A stretch of 64,000 bases of DNA, from assembly GCF_002575655.3 (NCBI RefSeq), contig NC_053040.3:359164267-359228266 (forward strand), in the 5' to 3' direction. Within the stretch, counting starts at the first letter, position 1. Each line of letters opens with the position of its first letter. The notes under the pieces were generated by a model. It had not been told where the DNA came from and searched no databases. It saw nothing but the letters and a program-made list of their open reading frames with translations. The position numbers and the translations under genes were made by a program. This document shows, piece by piece, positions 1 through 12,069 of this stretch. Source of the DNA: Aegilops tauschii subsp. strangulata. Lineage: Eukaryota; Streptophyta; Magnoliopsida; Poales; Poaceae.

Positions 1-1648
1 CGTATCTATAATTTTTGATTATTCCATGCTATTATATTATCTGTTTTGGATGTTTATGGGCTTTATTATGCACTTTTATATTATTTTTGGGACTAACCTA
101 TTAACCCAGAGCCCAGTGCCAGTTTCTGTTTTTCCCTTGTTTCAGTGTTCGCAGAAAAGGAATATCAAACGGAGTCCAAACGGAATGAAACCTTCGGGAA
201 AATTATGTTTGGAACGGAAGCAATCCAGGGGACTTGGAGTGCACGTCAGGGAATCAACGAGGAAGGCACGAGGCAGGGGGCACGCCCACCCCCCTGGGCG
301 CGCCCTCCACCCTCATGGGCCCCTCGTGGCTCCCCTGCCGTATTTCTTCCTCCTATATATACCCACATACCCTAAAACCTTCGGGGAACAGAATAGATCT
401 GGAGTTCCGCCGCCGTAAGCCTCTGTAGCCACCAAAAACCAATCGGGACCCTGTTCCGGCACCCTGCCGGAGGGGGGAACCCTCACCGGTGGCCATCTTC
501 ATCATCCCGGCCCTCTCCATGATGAGGAGGGAGTAGTTCACCCTCAGGGCTGAGGGTATGTACCAGTAGCTATGTGTTTGAAATCTCTCTCTCTCGTGTT
601 CTTGAGGTGACACGATCTTGATGTATCGTGATCTTTGCTATTGTAGTTGGATCTTATGATGTTTCTCCCCCTCTACTCTCTTGTAATGGATTGAGTTTTC
701 TCTTTGAAGTTATCTTATCGGATTGAGTCTTTAATGATTTGAGAACACGTGATGTATGTCTTGCGTGGGATAACCGTGGTGACAATGGGTTATTCTATTG
801 ATTCACTTGATGTATGTTTTGGTGATCAACTTGCGGGTTCCGCCCATGAACCTATGCATAGGGGTTGGCACACGTTTTCGTCTTGACTCTCCGGTAGAAA
901 CTTTGGGGCACTCTTTGAGGTTCTATGTGTTGGTTGAATAGATGAATCTGAGATTGTGTGATGCATATCGTATAATCATACCCACGGATACTTGAGGAGA
1001 CATTGGAGTATCTAGGTGACATTAGGGTTTTGGTTGATGTGTTTCTTAAGGTGTTATTTTAGTACGAACTCTAGGGCTGTTTGTGACACTTATAGGAATA
1101 GCCCAATGGATTGATCGGAAAGAATAACTTTGAGGTGGTTTCGTACCCTACCATAATCTCTTCGTTTGTTCTCCGCTATTAGTGACTTTGGAGTGACTCT
1201 TTGTTGCATGTTGAGGGATAGTTATATGATCCAATTATGTTATTATTGTTGAGAGAACTTGCACTAGTGAAAGTATGAACCCTAGGCCTTCTTTCCTAGC
1301 ATTGCAATACTGTTTGTGCTCACTTTTATCATTAGTTACCTTGCTGTTTTTATATTTTCAGATTACAAAAACCTATATCTACCATCCATATTGCACTTGT
1401 ATCACCATCTCTTCGCCGAACTAGTGCACCTATACAATTTATCATTGTATTGGGTGTGTTGGGGACACAAGAGACTCTTTGTTATTTGGTTGCAGGGTTG
1501 CTTGAGAGAGACCATCTTCATCCGACGCCTCCCACGGATTGATAAACCTTAGGTCATCCACTTGAGGGAAATTTGCATCTGTCCTACAAACCTCTGCACT
1601 TGGAGGCCCAACAACGTCTACAAGAAGAAGGTTGCGTAGTAGACATCA
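1..1648 (+). mobile_element. Gypsy-like LTR, nearly complete, cut by left window edge
   Basis: The window opens inside an LTR. By comparison with the related LTR at 45748 (which begins TGATACGTCTCCGTCG), only about 14 bases are missing at the left. The block ends in CA at 1648, just after the motif around 1606-1648 that I know from the 3' ends of Triticeae gypsy LTRs. From 1649 the sequence changes to CACTA-type subterminal repeats, so the LTR is inserted in that element. It could be a solo LTR or the 3' LTR of an element lying to the left; the left edge prevents a decision. The gypsy-like class is from memory of the family; strand is assumed from LTR polarity. Confidence 0.7.
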
Positions 1649-2340
1649 GGCCGCAGCAAGGAAGTGCCTCCTTATTAGGCGCAAAATAATGATTCCTCCA
1701 CCTGACAGAGGGGACCCACTGGAAGGCTATCGTATTTTGCGAAAAATATGTTTCTCCCCTGACGGCTGGGACCCACCAGCTACATCTTCGCACGCAAGGA
1801 ATTGCGTCCATATTACAGGCAAAAAAAGATTCTTCCCCTGACAGTTGGGACCCACCAGCTATATCTTCGCACGCAAGGAAGTGCCTCCTTATCCTCCCTA
1901 ATAGCCGGGACCCACCCGGTCGAACCGTACGTAGGGTTGTCTGTCCGGTCGTGAACGTGTACATACATACTGGTCGATCAGTCTCTCTGCAGCGATGAAC
2001 CATGGCCGAGTAAGGAGCAGCACGTGTCATAGTAGAGGCGCAGACGTAGCATGTCACGCAGTCCCGCCTATGTCGTGTACACGTACGTGCAACCACGCTG
2101 CAAGAAAGTAAATACGGCTACGTATGTACATACGGGCAGCGATGATGTACTGTTCATCAGTAGCCAACCGGCTGGGTCGGAATGGAGGAAACAGTGCCGT
2201 GTTCATCGGGAGGCAACAGACTGGGTCGGAATATGTCATGTTCATCGGGAGCCAATCGGCTTTGACAGAACAGCCGAAATGAGGTCTGGCGTACCGCAGT
2301 ACGGAGGAACGAACTTCTGTTCGAGCTCCTACGGTCGAAA
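1649..2340. repeat. CACTA subterminal direct repeats
   Basis: A motif built on CTGACRGYTGGGACCCACCAG followed by an ATCTTCGCACGCAAGGAA block recurs at about 1700, 1759, 1840 and 1905, and a second motif built on GTTCATCGGGAGGCAA recurs at about 2200 and 2240. Spacing is irregular (60-90 bp). The same GTTCATCGGGAG motif resumes at 4085 beyond the solo LTR, so the two blocks were once continuous. Short reading frames across this block are by-products of the repeat. Confidence 0.6.
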
Positions 2341-4074
2341 TGTTGGGGAACGTAGTAATTTCAAAAAAAATCTATGCACACGCAAGATCATGGTGATGCA
2401 TAGCAACGAGAGGGGAGAGTGTTGTCCACGTACCCTCGTAGACCGAAAGCGGAAGCGTTAACACAACGCGGTTGATGTAGTCGTACGTCTTCACGATCCG
2501 ACCGATCAAGTACCGAACGCACGGCACCTCCGAGTTCAGCACACGTTCAGCTCGATGACGTCCCTCGAACTCCGATCCAGCCGAGTGTTGAGGGAGAGTT
2601 TCGTCAGCACGATGGCGTGGTGACGATGATGATGTTCTACCGACGTAGGGCTTCGCCTAAGCTCCGTTACGATATTATCGAGGTGTAATATGGTGGAGGG
2701 GGGCACCGCACACGGCTAAAAGATCGTTGATCAATTGTGTGTCTAGAGGTGCCCCCTGCCCCCGTATATAAAGGTGCAAGGGGGAGGCCGCCGGCCTAGG
2801 AGGTGTGGCGCGCCAGGAGGAGTCCTACTCCTACCGGGAGTAGGACTCCCCCCCTTTCCATGTTGGACTAGGAGAGGAAGGGGGGAAGAGGTGGAGGGGA
2901 GGAAGGAAGGGGGGTGCCGCCCCCCTCTCCTTGTCCTATTCGGACTGGGGGGGAAGGGGGGCACGGCCCTGCCCTAGCCTCCTCTCCTCTCTTCCACCTA
3001 GGCCCAATAAGGCCCATTAAGTTACCGGGGGGTTCCGGTAACCTCCCGGTACTCCCGAAATATCCCGATTTCACCCGGAACACTTCCGATGTCCAAACAT
3101 AGGCTTCCAATATATCAATCTTTATGTCTCGACCATTTCGAGACTCCTCGTCATGTCCGTGATCACATCCGGGACTCCGAACAACCTTCGGTACATCAAA
3201 ACATATAAACTCATAATATAACTGTCATCGTAACGTTAAGCGTGCGGACCCTACGGGTTCGAGAACTATGTAGACATGACCGAGACATTTCTCCGGTCAA
3301 TAACCAATAGCGGAACCTGGATGCTCATATTGGTTCCCACATATTCTACGAAGATCTTTATCGGTCAGACCGCATAACAACATACGTTGTTCCCTTTGTC
3401 ATCGGTATGTTACTTGCCCGAGATTCGATCGTCGGTATCTCGATACCTAGTTCAATCTCGTTACCGGCAAGTCTCTTTACTCGTTCTGTAATACATCATT
3501 CCGCAACTAACTCATTAGTTACAATGCTTGCAAGGCTTATAGTGATGTGCATTACCGAGTGGGCCCAGAGATACCTCTCCGACAATCGGAGTGACAAATC
3601 CTAATCTCGAAATACGCCAACCCAACAAGTACCTTTGGAGACACCTGTAGAGCACCTTTATAATCACCCAGTTACGTTGTGACGTTTGGTATCACACAAA
3701 GTGTTCCTCCGGTAAACGGGAGTTGCATAATCTCATAGTCATAGGAACATGTATAAGTCATGAAGAAAGCAATAGCAACATACTAAACGATCGAGTGCTA
3801 AGCTAACGGAATGGGTCAAGTCAATCACGTCATTCTCCTAATGAGGTGATCCCGTTAATCAAATGACAACTCATGTCTATGGCTAGGAAACATAACCATC
3901 TTTGATCAACGAGCTAGTCAAGTAGAGGCATACTAGTGACACTCTGTTTGTCTATGTATTCACACATGTATTATGTTTCCGGTTAATACAATTCTAGCAT
4001 GAATAATAAACATTTATCATGATATAAGGAAATAAATAATACTTTATTATTGCCTCTAGGGCATATTTCCTTCA
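2341..4074 (-). mobile_element. Solo LTR of a BARE/Angela-related copia family (copy 1)
   Basis: The block begins TGTTGGGGAACGTAG and ends GCATATTTCCTTCA, the inverted ends of a Triticeae copia-type LTR of about 1.73 kb. Left flank is CGAAA (2336-2340) and right flank CAAAA (4075-4079): a 5-bp TSD with one G-to-A difference at a CpG. Both sides continue in the same CACTA repeat, with no internal retroelement sequence, so this is a solo LTR. Orientation is inferred from the family, where the TGTTGGAAATATG-type end is the 5' end. It is nearly identical to the LTR at 5153-6887. Confidence 0.85.
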
Positions 4075-5152
4075 CAAAATGGGGTCCTGTTGATCGGGAG
4101 GGGTGTGGCGTACCACAGAATAGAGGAAACAGACTTGTGTTCAAGCTCCTACGGTCGAAACGGGGTGTTGCTGATCGGGAGGGATGTGGCGTACCGCAAA
4201 ACGGAGAAAATGGACTTGTGTTGGATCGCCTATGATCGAAATGGGGTCCTGTTCATCGGGAGGGGTGTGGCGTACCGCAAAACGGGACTCCACGGGCTAC
4301 TGTTCATCCACCATCTACTGCCTCGCTCCAGCCTCCACGGGCTACTGTTCATCCACCGTCGACTTCCTCCAGCCTTCACGGGCTACTATTCATCCACCGT
4401 CGACTTCCTCCAGCCTCCACCTGCTACTGTTCATCCACCGCGACCTTCCTCCTACCTCCACCAGCTATTGTTCATCCACGGGCTACTGTTCATCCAGCCT
4501 CCACCGGCTATTGTTCAACCAGCCCTCCACGGGGTCCTGTTCATCCAACCTCCACCGACTACTGTTCAACCAGCCCTCCACTAGGTCCTGTTCATCCACC
4601 CCCAACCGGCTCGGGTGTGGCGGCCTCCTCGATCGGGGTCCTATTCATCCAGCGACAACGGCCTACTACTACCACGGGGTCTTGTTCATGCAACCCCCAC
4701 CGAGAACTGTTCATCCAACCCCCAACAATGGTCAGTGTTCATCAAGAGGCAGCTGGTTCGATCCGCTTCAGTGAGCAGCAGTCGGGAAGGAATCGCTCTG
4801 GTTCAGTTAACAGCCAAGGGATCGATCGCTCGGGTTCAGTAACGTAGCCAGTGCAATCGCTCGGGTTCAGTAAGCGAACGCCTCGCTTGGGTTCAGTTAG
4901 AGCCCAACGCCTCGCACACACACGCGTACGTGTACAAGAGAAATGCGCAAACCTGCGTGCATTGCTCGGCCCCGACCACCCACCGTAGCCGGGAACTCCC
5001 CGAAATTTTCCTTGCCCTCGCTTCTACCATGATTTTTCCGTCATGGACGGCCCAAAGTATGTCATGCAAGTGCGTCCCCGGCCCGCCCAGGACGAAAAGC
5101 CCATTTTCTGTCATGAATTTTTTCATAGAAGTAGGAGCCCACCACATCTATG
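4075..5152. repeat. CACTA internal tandem repeats, three types
   Basis: Three repeat types follow one another. At 4075-4290 there are about 2.5 units of roughly 83 bp, each with a GATCGGGAGGGGTGTGGCG core. At 4290-4760 a degenerate unit of about 30-42 bp with the core CTACTGTTCATCCA recurs at least ten times. At 4795-4910 a short unit CGCTCGGGTTCAGT occurs four to five times. From 4920 to 5152 the sequence is non-repetitive and continues, after the second solo LTR, at 6888. Long open frames here (for example 4090-4774 in overlapping frames) are what repeats with unit lengths divisible by three produce; I do not call them genes. Confidence 0.6.
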
Positions 5153-6887
5153 TGTTGGGAACGTAGTAATTTCAAAAAAATTCCTACGCACACGCAAGAT
5201 CATGGTGATGCATAGCAACGAGAGGGGAGAGTGTTGTCCACGTACCCTCGTAGACCGAAAGCGGAAGCGTTAACACAACGCGGTTGATGTAGTCGTACGT
5301 CTTCACGATCCGACCGATCAAGTACCGAACGCACGGCACCTCCGAGTTCAGCACACGTTCAGCTCGATGACGTCCCTCGAACTCCGATCCAGCCGAGTGT
5401 TGAGGGAGAGTTTCGTCAGCATGACGGCTGGTGATAATGATGATGTTCTACCGATGCAGGGCTTCGCCTAAGCACCGCTATGATATTATCGAGGTGTAAT
5501 ATGGTGGAGGGGGGCACCGCACACGGCTAAGAGATCAATGATCAATTGTGTGTCTAGAGGTGCCCCCCTGCCCCCGTATATAAAGGAGCAAGGGGGGGTC
5601 CGGCCGGCCAAAGGGGAGAGGCGCGCCAGGAGGAGTCCTACTCTTACCGGGAGTAGGACTCCCCCTTTTTCCATGTTGGACTAGGAAAGAGAGGGGGAAG
5701 AGGTGGAGGGGAGGAAGGAAAGGGGGGGCGCCGCCCCCCTTTCCTTGTCCTATTCGGACTGGGGGGAGGGGCGTGTGGCCCTGCCCTGGCCTCCTCTCCT
5801 CTCTTCCACCTAGGCCCACTAAGGCCCATTAAGTTACCGGGGGGTTCCGGTAACCTCCCGGTACTCCGAAAAAATCCCGATTTCACCCGGAACACTTCCG
5901 ATATCCAAACATAGGCTTCTAATATATCAATCTTTATGTCTCGACCATTTCGAGACTCCTCGTTATGTCCGTGATCACATCCGGGACTCCGAGCAACCTT
6001 CGGTACATCAAAACATATAAACTCATAATATAACTGTCATCGTAACGTTAAGCGTGCGGACCCTACGGGTTCGAGAACTATGTAGACATGACCGAGACAC
6101 CTCTCCGGTCAATAACCAATAGCGGAAGCTGGATGCTCATATTGGCTCCCACATATTCTACGAAGATCTTTATCGGTCAGACCGCATAACAACATACGTT
6201 GTTCCCTTTGTCATCGGTATGTTACTTGCCCGAGATTCGATCGTCGGTATCTCGATACCTAGTTCAATCTCGTTACCGGCAAGTCTCTTTACTCATTCCG
6301 TAATACATCATCCCGCAACTAACTCATTAGTTACAATGCTTGCAAGGCTTATAGTGATGTGTATTACTGAGTGGGCCCAGAGATACCTCTCCGACAATCG
6401 GAGTGACAAATCCTAATCTTGAAATACGCCAACCCAACAAGTACCTTTGGAGACACCTGTAGAGCACCTTTATAATCACCCAGTTATGTTGTGACGTTTG
6501 GTAGCACACAAAGTGTTCCTCCGGTAAACGGGAGTTGCATAATCTCATAGTCATAGGAACATGTATAAGTCATGAAGAAAGCAATAGCAACATACTAAAC
6601 GATCGAGTGCTAAGCTAACGGAATGGGTCAAGTCAATCACATCATTCTCCTAATGATGTGATCCCGTTAATCAAATGACAACTCATGTCTATGGCTAGGA
6701 AACATAACCATCTTTGATCAACGAGCTAGTCAAGTAGAGGCATACTAGTGACACTCTGTTTGTCTATGTATTCACACAAGTATTATGTTTCCGGTTAATA
6801 CAATTCTAGCATGAATAATAAACATTTATCATGATATAAGGAAATAAATAATAACTTTATTATTGCCTCTAGGGCATATTTCCTTCA
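5153..6887 (-). mobile_element. Solo LTR of a BARE/Angela-related copia family (copy 2)
   Basis: Same family and orientation as 2341-4074, beginning TGTTGGGAACGTAG and ending ATTTCCTTCA. It has a perfect 5-bp TSD: CTATG at 5148-5152 and again at 6888-6892. The flanking CACTA sequence reads through once the LTR and one TSD copy are removed (ACATCTATG to ATGATACG). It therefore arose from an independent insertion that later lost its internal region and one LTR by LTR-LTR recombination. It contains several short open frames that also appear in copy 1; they are LTR sequence, not genes. Confidence 0.9.
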
Positions 6888-6996
6888 CTATGATGATACG
6901 TGGTATTGTCACAATTATCGTCATAGAAGTGTCATAAGCATGACAGGAAAAAAATTCGTTCATCCCAAAATGTCACGGATGTGTCTTTTTTGTAGT

Positions 6997-7808
6997 GTTG
7001 CATCCGTCCGTAGTTGCCGCTTATCCCCATTGTCTTCGTTGACCGTTCTGAGTCCAACCACACTTGCACCCGCCCACGACATCATTAAATTATTTTTTCT
7101 AAGTGGGGATTAAACATTATCGGAATGGGTTGAAAGTTGGCGTGCGGTCTTGTTAGATTGTAGGTAGTCCGCCTGCCAAATTTTGTCGTATTCGGAGGTC
7201 GTGTGATACCCCAACGATTATACCTATAGCGGCACTATAGCCGGTCAAACGTTTCGATATTAGATACCCCTGTTGCCGTCCATTTCTTCCCTCTCTTCTC
7301 AGCCCAAGGCCTTCTGCATAGCCCACCTAGCTCACCTACACTGCCCCTCAACCGAAGTCGCCCGATCAAGATCGAATGGCTCGAAAACCCTCCAAAATCC
7401 CCTCTTTTCCATATATATAGTCCACCCCATACCTAATTTGGCCCTAACCCTAGACCAACTCACTTGTTCCACTCATTGCGACGCCACCTTCCTTCTTCCT
7501 TGGGATCTGCCCGATCCAACTAGCCGCCACCCGTTGTCCCCTCCTCGTTCCCCTCTTCCACCCAACCAGAGCACATCCACAAGCCACCGCTCCTCTCTCT
7601 CCATTGGGATCACCCAGATCCTCCACCCCCCAGCCTCCTCCCGATCCACTCAACCCCTCTCCTCGATTTCATCATCGAGCCAACCGGCGGCCTCCCTGCA
7701 TAGCCACGCCCCTGAGCCCCTACGCAACAAGGAGCCTGAGCTCCTCCTCCCGTGCTCTCGCTCCTGAAGCCTTCCCCGGCCTCCCCGTAGTAGCGGAGCC
7801 CTGCGCCC
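6997..7808. other. Unassigned; GC/CT-rich leader-like sequence
   Basis: No gene or complete element recognised. From about 7265 the sequence is strongly C+T rich with several CCTCC and CCATTGGGATC tracts and a TATATATA box at 7410-7417. It resembles the 5' leader of a retroelement or a captured promoter/5' UTR. The 164-codon frame at 7273-7767 is Pro/Ser-rich with no recognisable domain and most likely reflects the composition. Confidence 0.3.
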
Positions 7809-8635
7809 TGATAACCCACAAGTTTAGGGGATCACAATAGTTTTCGAGGGTAGAGTATTCAACCAAAATTTATTGATTCGACACAAGGGGAGACAAAGAA
7901 TATTCGCGAGTATTAGCAGTTGAGTTGTCAATTCAACCACACCAAAAGGCTTAATATCTGCAGCGAAGTTTTTAGTAGCAAAGTAGTATGGAAGTAACGG
8001 TAACAGTGGCAATAGTAGCAATAGCAGTTTTGTAGTGATTGTAGCAGCAGCGCGGCAAAAGTAACTTAGCAAAGATCAATATGTGAAAAGCTCGTAGGCA
8101 TTGGATCGACAATGATAATTGTGTTGGATAATATTCATCATGTAGCAGTCATAACCTAGGGTGACACAAAACTAGCTCCAATTCATCAATATAATGTAGG
8201 CATGTATTTCGTATATAGTCATACGTGCTTATGGAAAAGAACTTGCATGACATCTTTTGTCCTACCCTCCCGTGGCAGCGGGATCCATAAGAAAACTAAA
8301 GGACATTAAGACATCCTTTTAATAGAGAACCGGAACAAAGCATTAGCACTTAGTGAATACATGAACTCCTCAAACTACGGTAATCACCGGAAAGAATCTC
8401 AATTATTGTCACCTTGGGGTATGCGGATCATAACTCATAATAGGTGTCTACTACTTGCAAGATAGGATCAAGAACACACATATATTCATGAAAACATAAT
8501 AGGTTTAGATCTTAAATCATGACACTCGGGCCCTAGTGACAAGCATTAAGTATAGCAAAGTCATAGCAATATCAATCTTAGAACATATGGATACTAGGGA
8601 TCAAACCCTAACAAAACTAACTTGATTATTTGAAC
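7809..8635. mobile_element. Fragment of a Triticeae LTR (begins TGATAACCCACAAG)
   Basis: Begins with TG and a sequence I recognise from a very abundant Triticeae LTR family (GATAACCCACAAGT, then GAGGGTAGAGTATTCAACC and GACACAAGGGGAG motifs). It runs about 830 bp and then stops abruptly near 8635 where an unrelated AT-rich block begins, so the far end is truncated. No coding capacity. The family is probably gypsy-type, but I cannot assign a name from sequence alone. Confidence 0.55.
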
Positions 8636-10500
8636 ATAGTGGGCGCCCTGTTGGGTTGGCCCATGTGCGGGACAGGCGCCCTTTTTTTCTTTTTTATTTT
8701 CTGTTTTTTATTCTATATTCAAATAATTCAGGATTGGTTCCAAAATTTAAAAATATTGTGAATTGTCATAAAAATAGTTTTTTGAATTTAAAAATGTTTG
8801 CGACTCAAAAGAATGAACATATTTTTAATTTTAATGAACATTTTTTATGAGCACTTTTTATAATGATGAACATTTTTTATATTTCATGAACAAAATTTGA
8901 ATTTGATGAACAGTTTTTCAACTTGATGAAAAAAATTGTATTCAAGATTATTTTTTTGAAAAATGGATGAACAAATTTTGAAATCAATGAACAAATTTGG
9001 AGTTTGACGAACAATTTTTAAAAGTAATGAACAAATTTTAATTTAATCAACATTTTTTGAGGTCGGTGAACAAATTTTGAATTTTGGTGTACATTTTTTA
9101 AATCCGATGAACAAAAATTTGAATTCGATGAACATTTTCTGAAGTGTTGAAGATTTTTTTACATTGATGAACATTTTTTGAATTCGATGAACAAAAATGT
9201 TTTTGTGAATTTGAAAGAAAACTCGCAAAAAAGGAGAAAAAGTAAAGATGAAAAAAAGGAAAGAAAAAATAAAAAAAATAAAAAAGGGGGGGACCTCGCA
9301 CCCCACATGAGTCGGCTAGAAGGCGCACAGGTGAGCTGGGGGGGGGGGGGGGCGCCATGGCGCTAGGGGCTGTCCTACGCGCCGTATAGGATCCGCTTGT
9401 TTATATAGCTACTATTGCTACACTATCTTCCGTCTCGCCTCAAGGATTTTCGCGTCCAGGCGTTATTGGGCCGTCTTAATATATGGTTCTTACAGGAGCG
9501 GTTTTTAGGCTCGGTTTTTCTCTCTCTTTATCTATGTTTTTATGTGTTGGTTTTCATTTTTTTTTCCTTGCGCTTTTTGGTATCTGTGTTTCTTTAATGG
9601 GTTTCTTGGTTTTTCCTTTTCGTTTTCATTTTCCCTTTTCCCATTATCTTTTCTTTCGGTTGTCTGTGTCGGCTTTCTACAATTTTCTTTTGGGTTTTGG
9701 TCTTCTGTATTTCTCTACTGGTTTGCTTTGTTTTTGGTTTTTTATCCTTTTGCCTTTTTCAACAAGCATTTCCCTTTTTCTCGCATACATTGTATATTTT
9801 TCGTATACATTAGAGCAATTTGTTATACACGTTTAATAATTTTAAATACATATTTTTTATTATATATATGTTTTGATGTCTACGTTTTTTCATAAAGTTT
9901 GTACATTTTTCTTATACATCTAAAACTTCTTTATACACATTTAAATACATGTTTTTGAACATTTTTTGATACATGTCGACATGTTGCAATTATATGTTGC
10001 AACATCTTTATAAATGATATGATGCTTTTTTAAATTAGGTACCTTTTTTAAATTGTATATACATTTTACAAAATGTCAAGAAATACTTTTGAAACACGTG
10101 AATATCACAAACATAGTTTTGGACTCATGAACATTCTTTAATGTAAGATACATTTTTATGAACGGCTTATTTTTTGAATTACATAAACATACTTTTAATT
10201 GTATAAATATTTGATATTTTGGAAACGCATGAGCATTTTCAATATCACAAATATTTTTTTGAATGTTGTCGACATTTTATTAAAATTATGCTAATAAAAT
10301 GTTCATATTGGGTCAACATTCAAAATTGTTTAAAATCCATACTCTTCGTGATTTAAAAAAAATTAAGTACATTTTATTTCTGGAATATATGTATTTCAAA
10401 TGTTTCAGAAATATATAAACAATGAACCAATGAGAAAATGGAGAAGAAAACAAACCAGTAGAAAGCTACTTGGCTCGACCCAATAATACGCTCGCTTGAG
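8636..10500. repeat. AT-rich degenerate GATGAACAAA repeat block
   Basis: From 8800 to 9210 an irregular motif of the form GATGAACAnnTTTTGAA recurs about 12-15 times with spacing of 20-35 bp. A more decayed version of the same vocabulary (ACATTTTTnAA) continues at 9830-10400. A G15 run lies at 9338-9352 and a T/C-rich stretch at 9480-9780. I have seen similar repeats in grass intergenic repeats of unknown class. No credible coding region; the open frames at 9483-9895 are low complexity (Phe/Leu-rich). Confidence 0.45.
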
Positions 10501-10769
10501 GTTGCCTTCCCTTCCATCTCACATCAAGAGAGATATATGAGAGCAATTAACTAAGTGTTACCCCTTGCGGGCCTCCCGCAAATGTCACTTTTATGGCCTG
10601 GGAGCACACCAAGTGGAGCGCCCAGCTGCCCCCACATGTTGTATGTATGGCGTTTCATCTGGATTTTTTTGCATGTGCTTTCCGGATTTAGATTGTTTTT
10701 TCGGGGGTTTTCATCTGTTCGGTTTTCTCCTAATTTTCCGTAGGTTTTAGAGAATTTTTTGTGTATTAT

Positions 10770-11115
10770 TTTGTGAAGCATGGTTATGCTTTTCCAAAAG
10801 AGAAAAAACATGCGCTTACATGAGAAGCACACATTTGCTTTTCTTTCGCGAGAAACACAACTGTGCTTCTTGCAAAAAAAAAAATGCTTCAACTAGAAGC
10901 ACAAACTTGCTTCCACAAGAAGCACAACTTTGCTTCTCGAAAAAAAGTTATGCTTTTGTGAGAAGCACAACTATGCTATTCATAAATTGAAAAAAAATGA
11001 AGCATAGATTTGCTTCCGCAAGAAGAACAATTGTGCTCACGGGAATTTATTTTGTGCTTTGAAGAAAGCACAAATTTGCTTCGCGAGGAATGAATTTGTG
11101 CTTCTTGAAAAAGGG
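10770..11115. repeat. AGAAGCACAAnnTGCTTCT quasi-palindromic tandem repeat
   Basis: A unit of about 30-38 bp with the core AGAAGCACAACTTTGCTTC recurs roughly nine times between 10780 and 11105, separated by A-rich spacers. Each unit is a near-palindrome (GAAGCACA ... TGTGCTTC), so the transcript could fold into a string of small hairpins. No protein-coding interpretation is convincing. Confidence 0.5.
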
Positions 11116-11127
11116 GAAAAGGTGAAA

Positions 11128-11325
11128 AACTGCAACCATGCTACCTCTGCGTGCAAGGGGCTCAGCTCCATCATCTCGCTCACTGCATGGGAGCTCTGGA
11201 AACATCGCCATGGTTGCACCTTCGATGACATGTACCCCTCTGTTCGCCAGCTGACCGAGATAATCCATCAGGGGGGTACGCCTCTGGGCCCGAGTAGGGG
11301 TCAATGGATTACAAAACATCATTGA
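11128..11325 (+). pseudogene. LINE ORF2 C-terminal fragment
   Basis: Translation contains the pattern LTAWELWKHRHGCTF, which matches the tail that follows the zf-RVT zinc-binding region in plant L1-type ORF2 proteins (typical form TAWxIWKHRNxxVF). Compare the more complete LINE at 40785-42312, where the equivalent segment is LLWAIWNCKNDLIF. Only about 50 residues are recognisable, with no reverse transcriptase upstream, so this is a short remnant. Alternative: chance similarity in a low-complexity flank, which I judge less likely. Confidence 0.5.
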
Positions 11326-12058
11326 CACAAGTTAACATAGGTTCATGGGGCTGAGCAATCCTGATTCTTGCACTCTTCAGGTGTTCGTTACACGTTGTCA
11401 TCTGTGTACTTAGCCTGGGGGAGGGGAATGAACGGCGAGCGGAGGGGAAGTGACAGAGAGTGGAGCGGTGAGTGAAGTGAAGCTAGGGCTTGCTCCGAAT
11501 GAGGATTTTGTAGTGGGGATGAGTGGGGTATGTACAATCATGTTGTGCCGGGATGACGTGGCAGACGCATCCGAAACTCCCCATACGCGAAGCGATGAAG
11601 GGGCAATTGTCTTCAAATACAACCATGAATTATTTCCAGATGAAACTGAAAGGCTTCGGCTACTGCTTCCCATACGGAAAACGCAAATTTCATTAAAGCA
11701 TAAATTACATACCAAGTTGATGTATAAAGAGTTGTGAGTGCTACTCGCGGCTGTATACCTTTAGCATGTTGGTCAGAGCACCTGCATGGGGCCTACTGAA
11801 ATCCGAAGATCGCAATATCTCATGAGATATTATTCAGCCACGGCTAACTATGGAGATAACGCTGTTTCCATACGCATTACCGCCACCGAAACATTATCCC
11901 GTGGCCATCGCTCAGCTCGAAGATGATGATATCCAGAGGTCCGCCATTTCATTTCAGATATGCATGAAGCGTCATCTACCCCGCCATCAGGGGGTCCTCT
12001 CCCATCTCCCAGTAGCTCAGTGCCGCTGTGTTTGTACTCCACTAGGAAGGAGCTCGGC
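11326..12058. other. Unassigned sequence
   Basis: No gene, terminal repeat or recognised element seen. Frames on both strands around 11410-11740 overlap antisense and have no domain I recognise. Confidence 0.3.
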
Positions 12059-12069
12059 CGAATCCCATG

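Larger units (their letters stand above)
1649..6996. mobile_element. CACTA-type DNA transposon remnant hosting nested LTRs
   Basis: The right terminus is seen at 6972-6996: the sequence ends in TTTTTTGTAGTG, the reverse complement of a CACTACAAAAAA terminus, and the first 30 bases resemble the CACTA end at 52523. The element-like sequence at 1649-2340, 4075-5152 and 6888-6996 is arranged as short GC-rich direct repeats, as is usual in CACTA subterminal regions. It is interrupted by two solo LTRs (2341-4074, 5153-6887) and bounded on the left by another LTR (1-1648). No transposase reading frame is present. The left terminus is not in the window, so no TSD pair can be tested; the right flanking triplet is TTG. 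Confidence 0.65.

Noticed and set aside
4090..4774. Long overlapping frames in the CACTA repeat block
   Set aside because: Open in several frames at once, and every one is a translation of short tandem repeats.
7273..7767. 164-codon Pro/Ser-rich ORF as a gene
   Set aside because: Low complexity, no domain, and sits in C/T-rich leader-like sequence.
9483..9895. Phe/Leu-rich frames as membrane proteins
   Set aside because: They translate a T-rich low-complexity tract in two frames at once.
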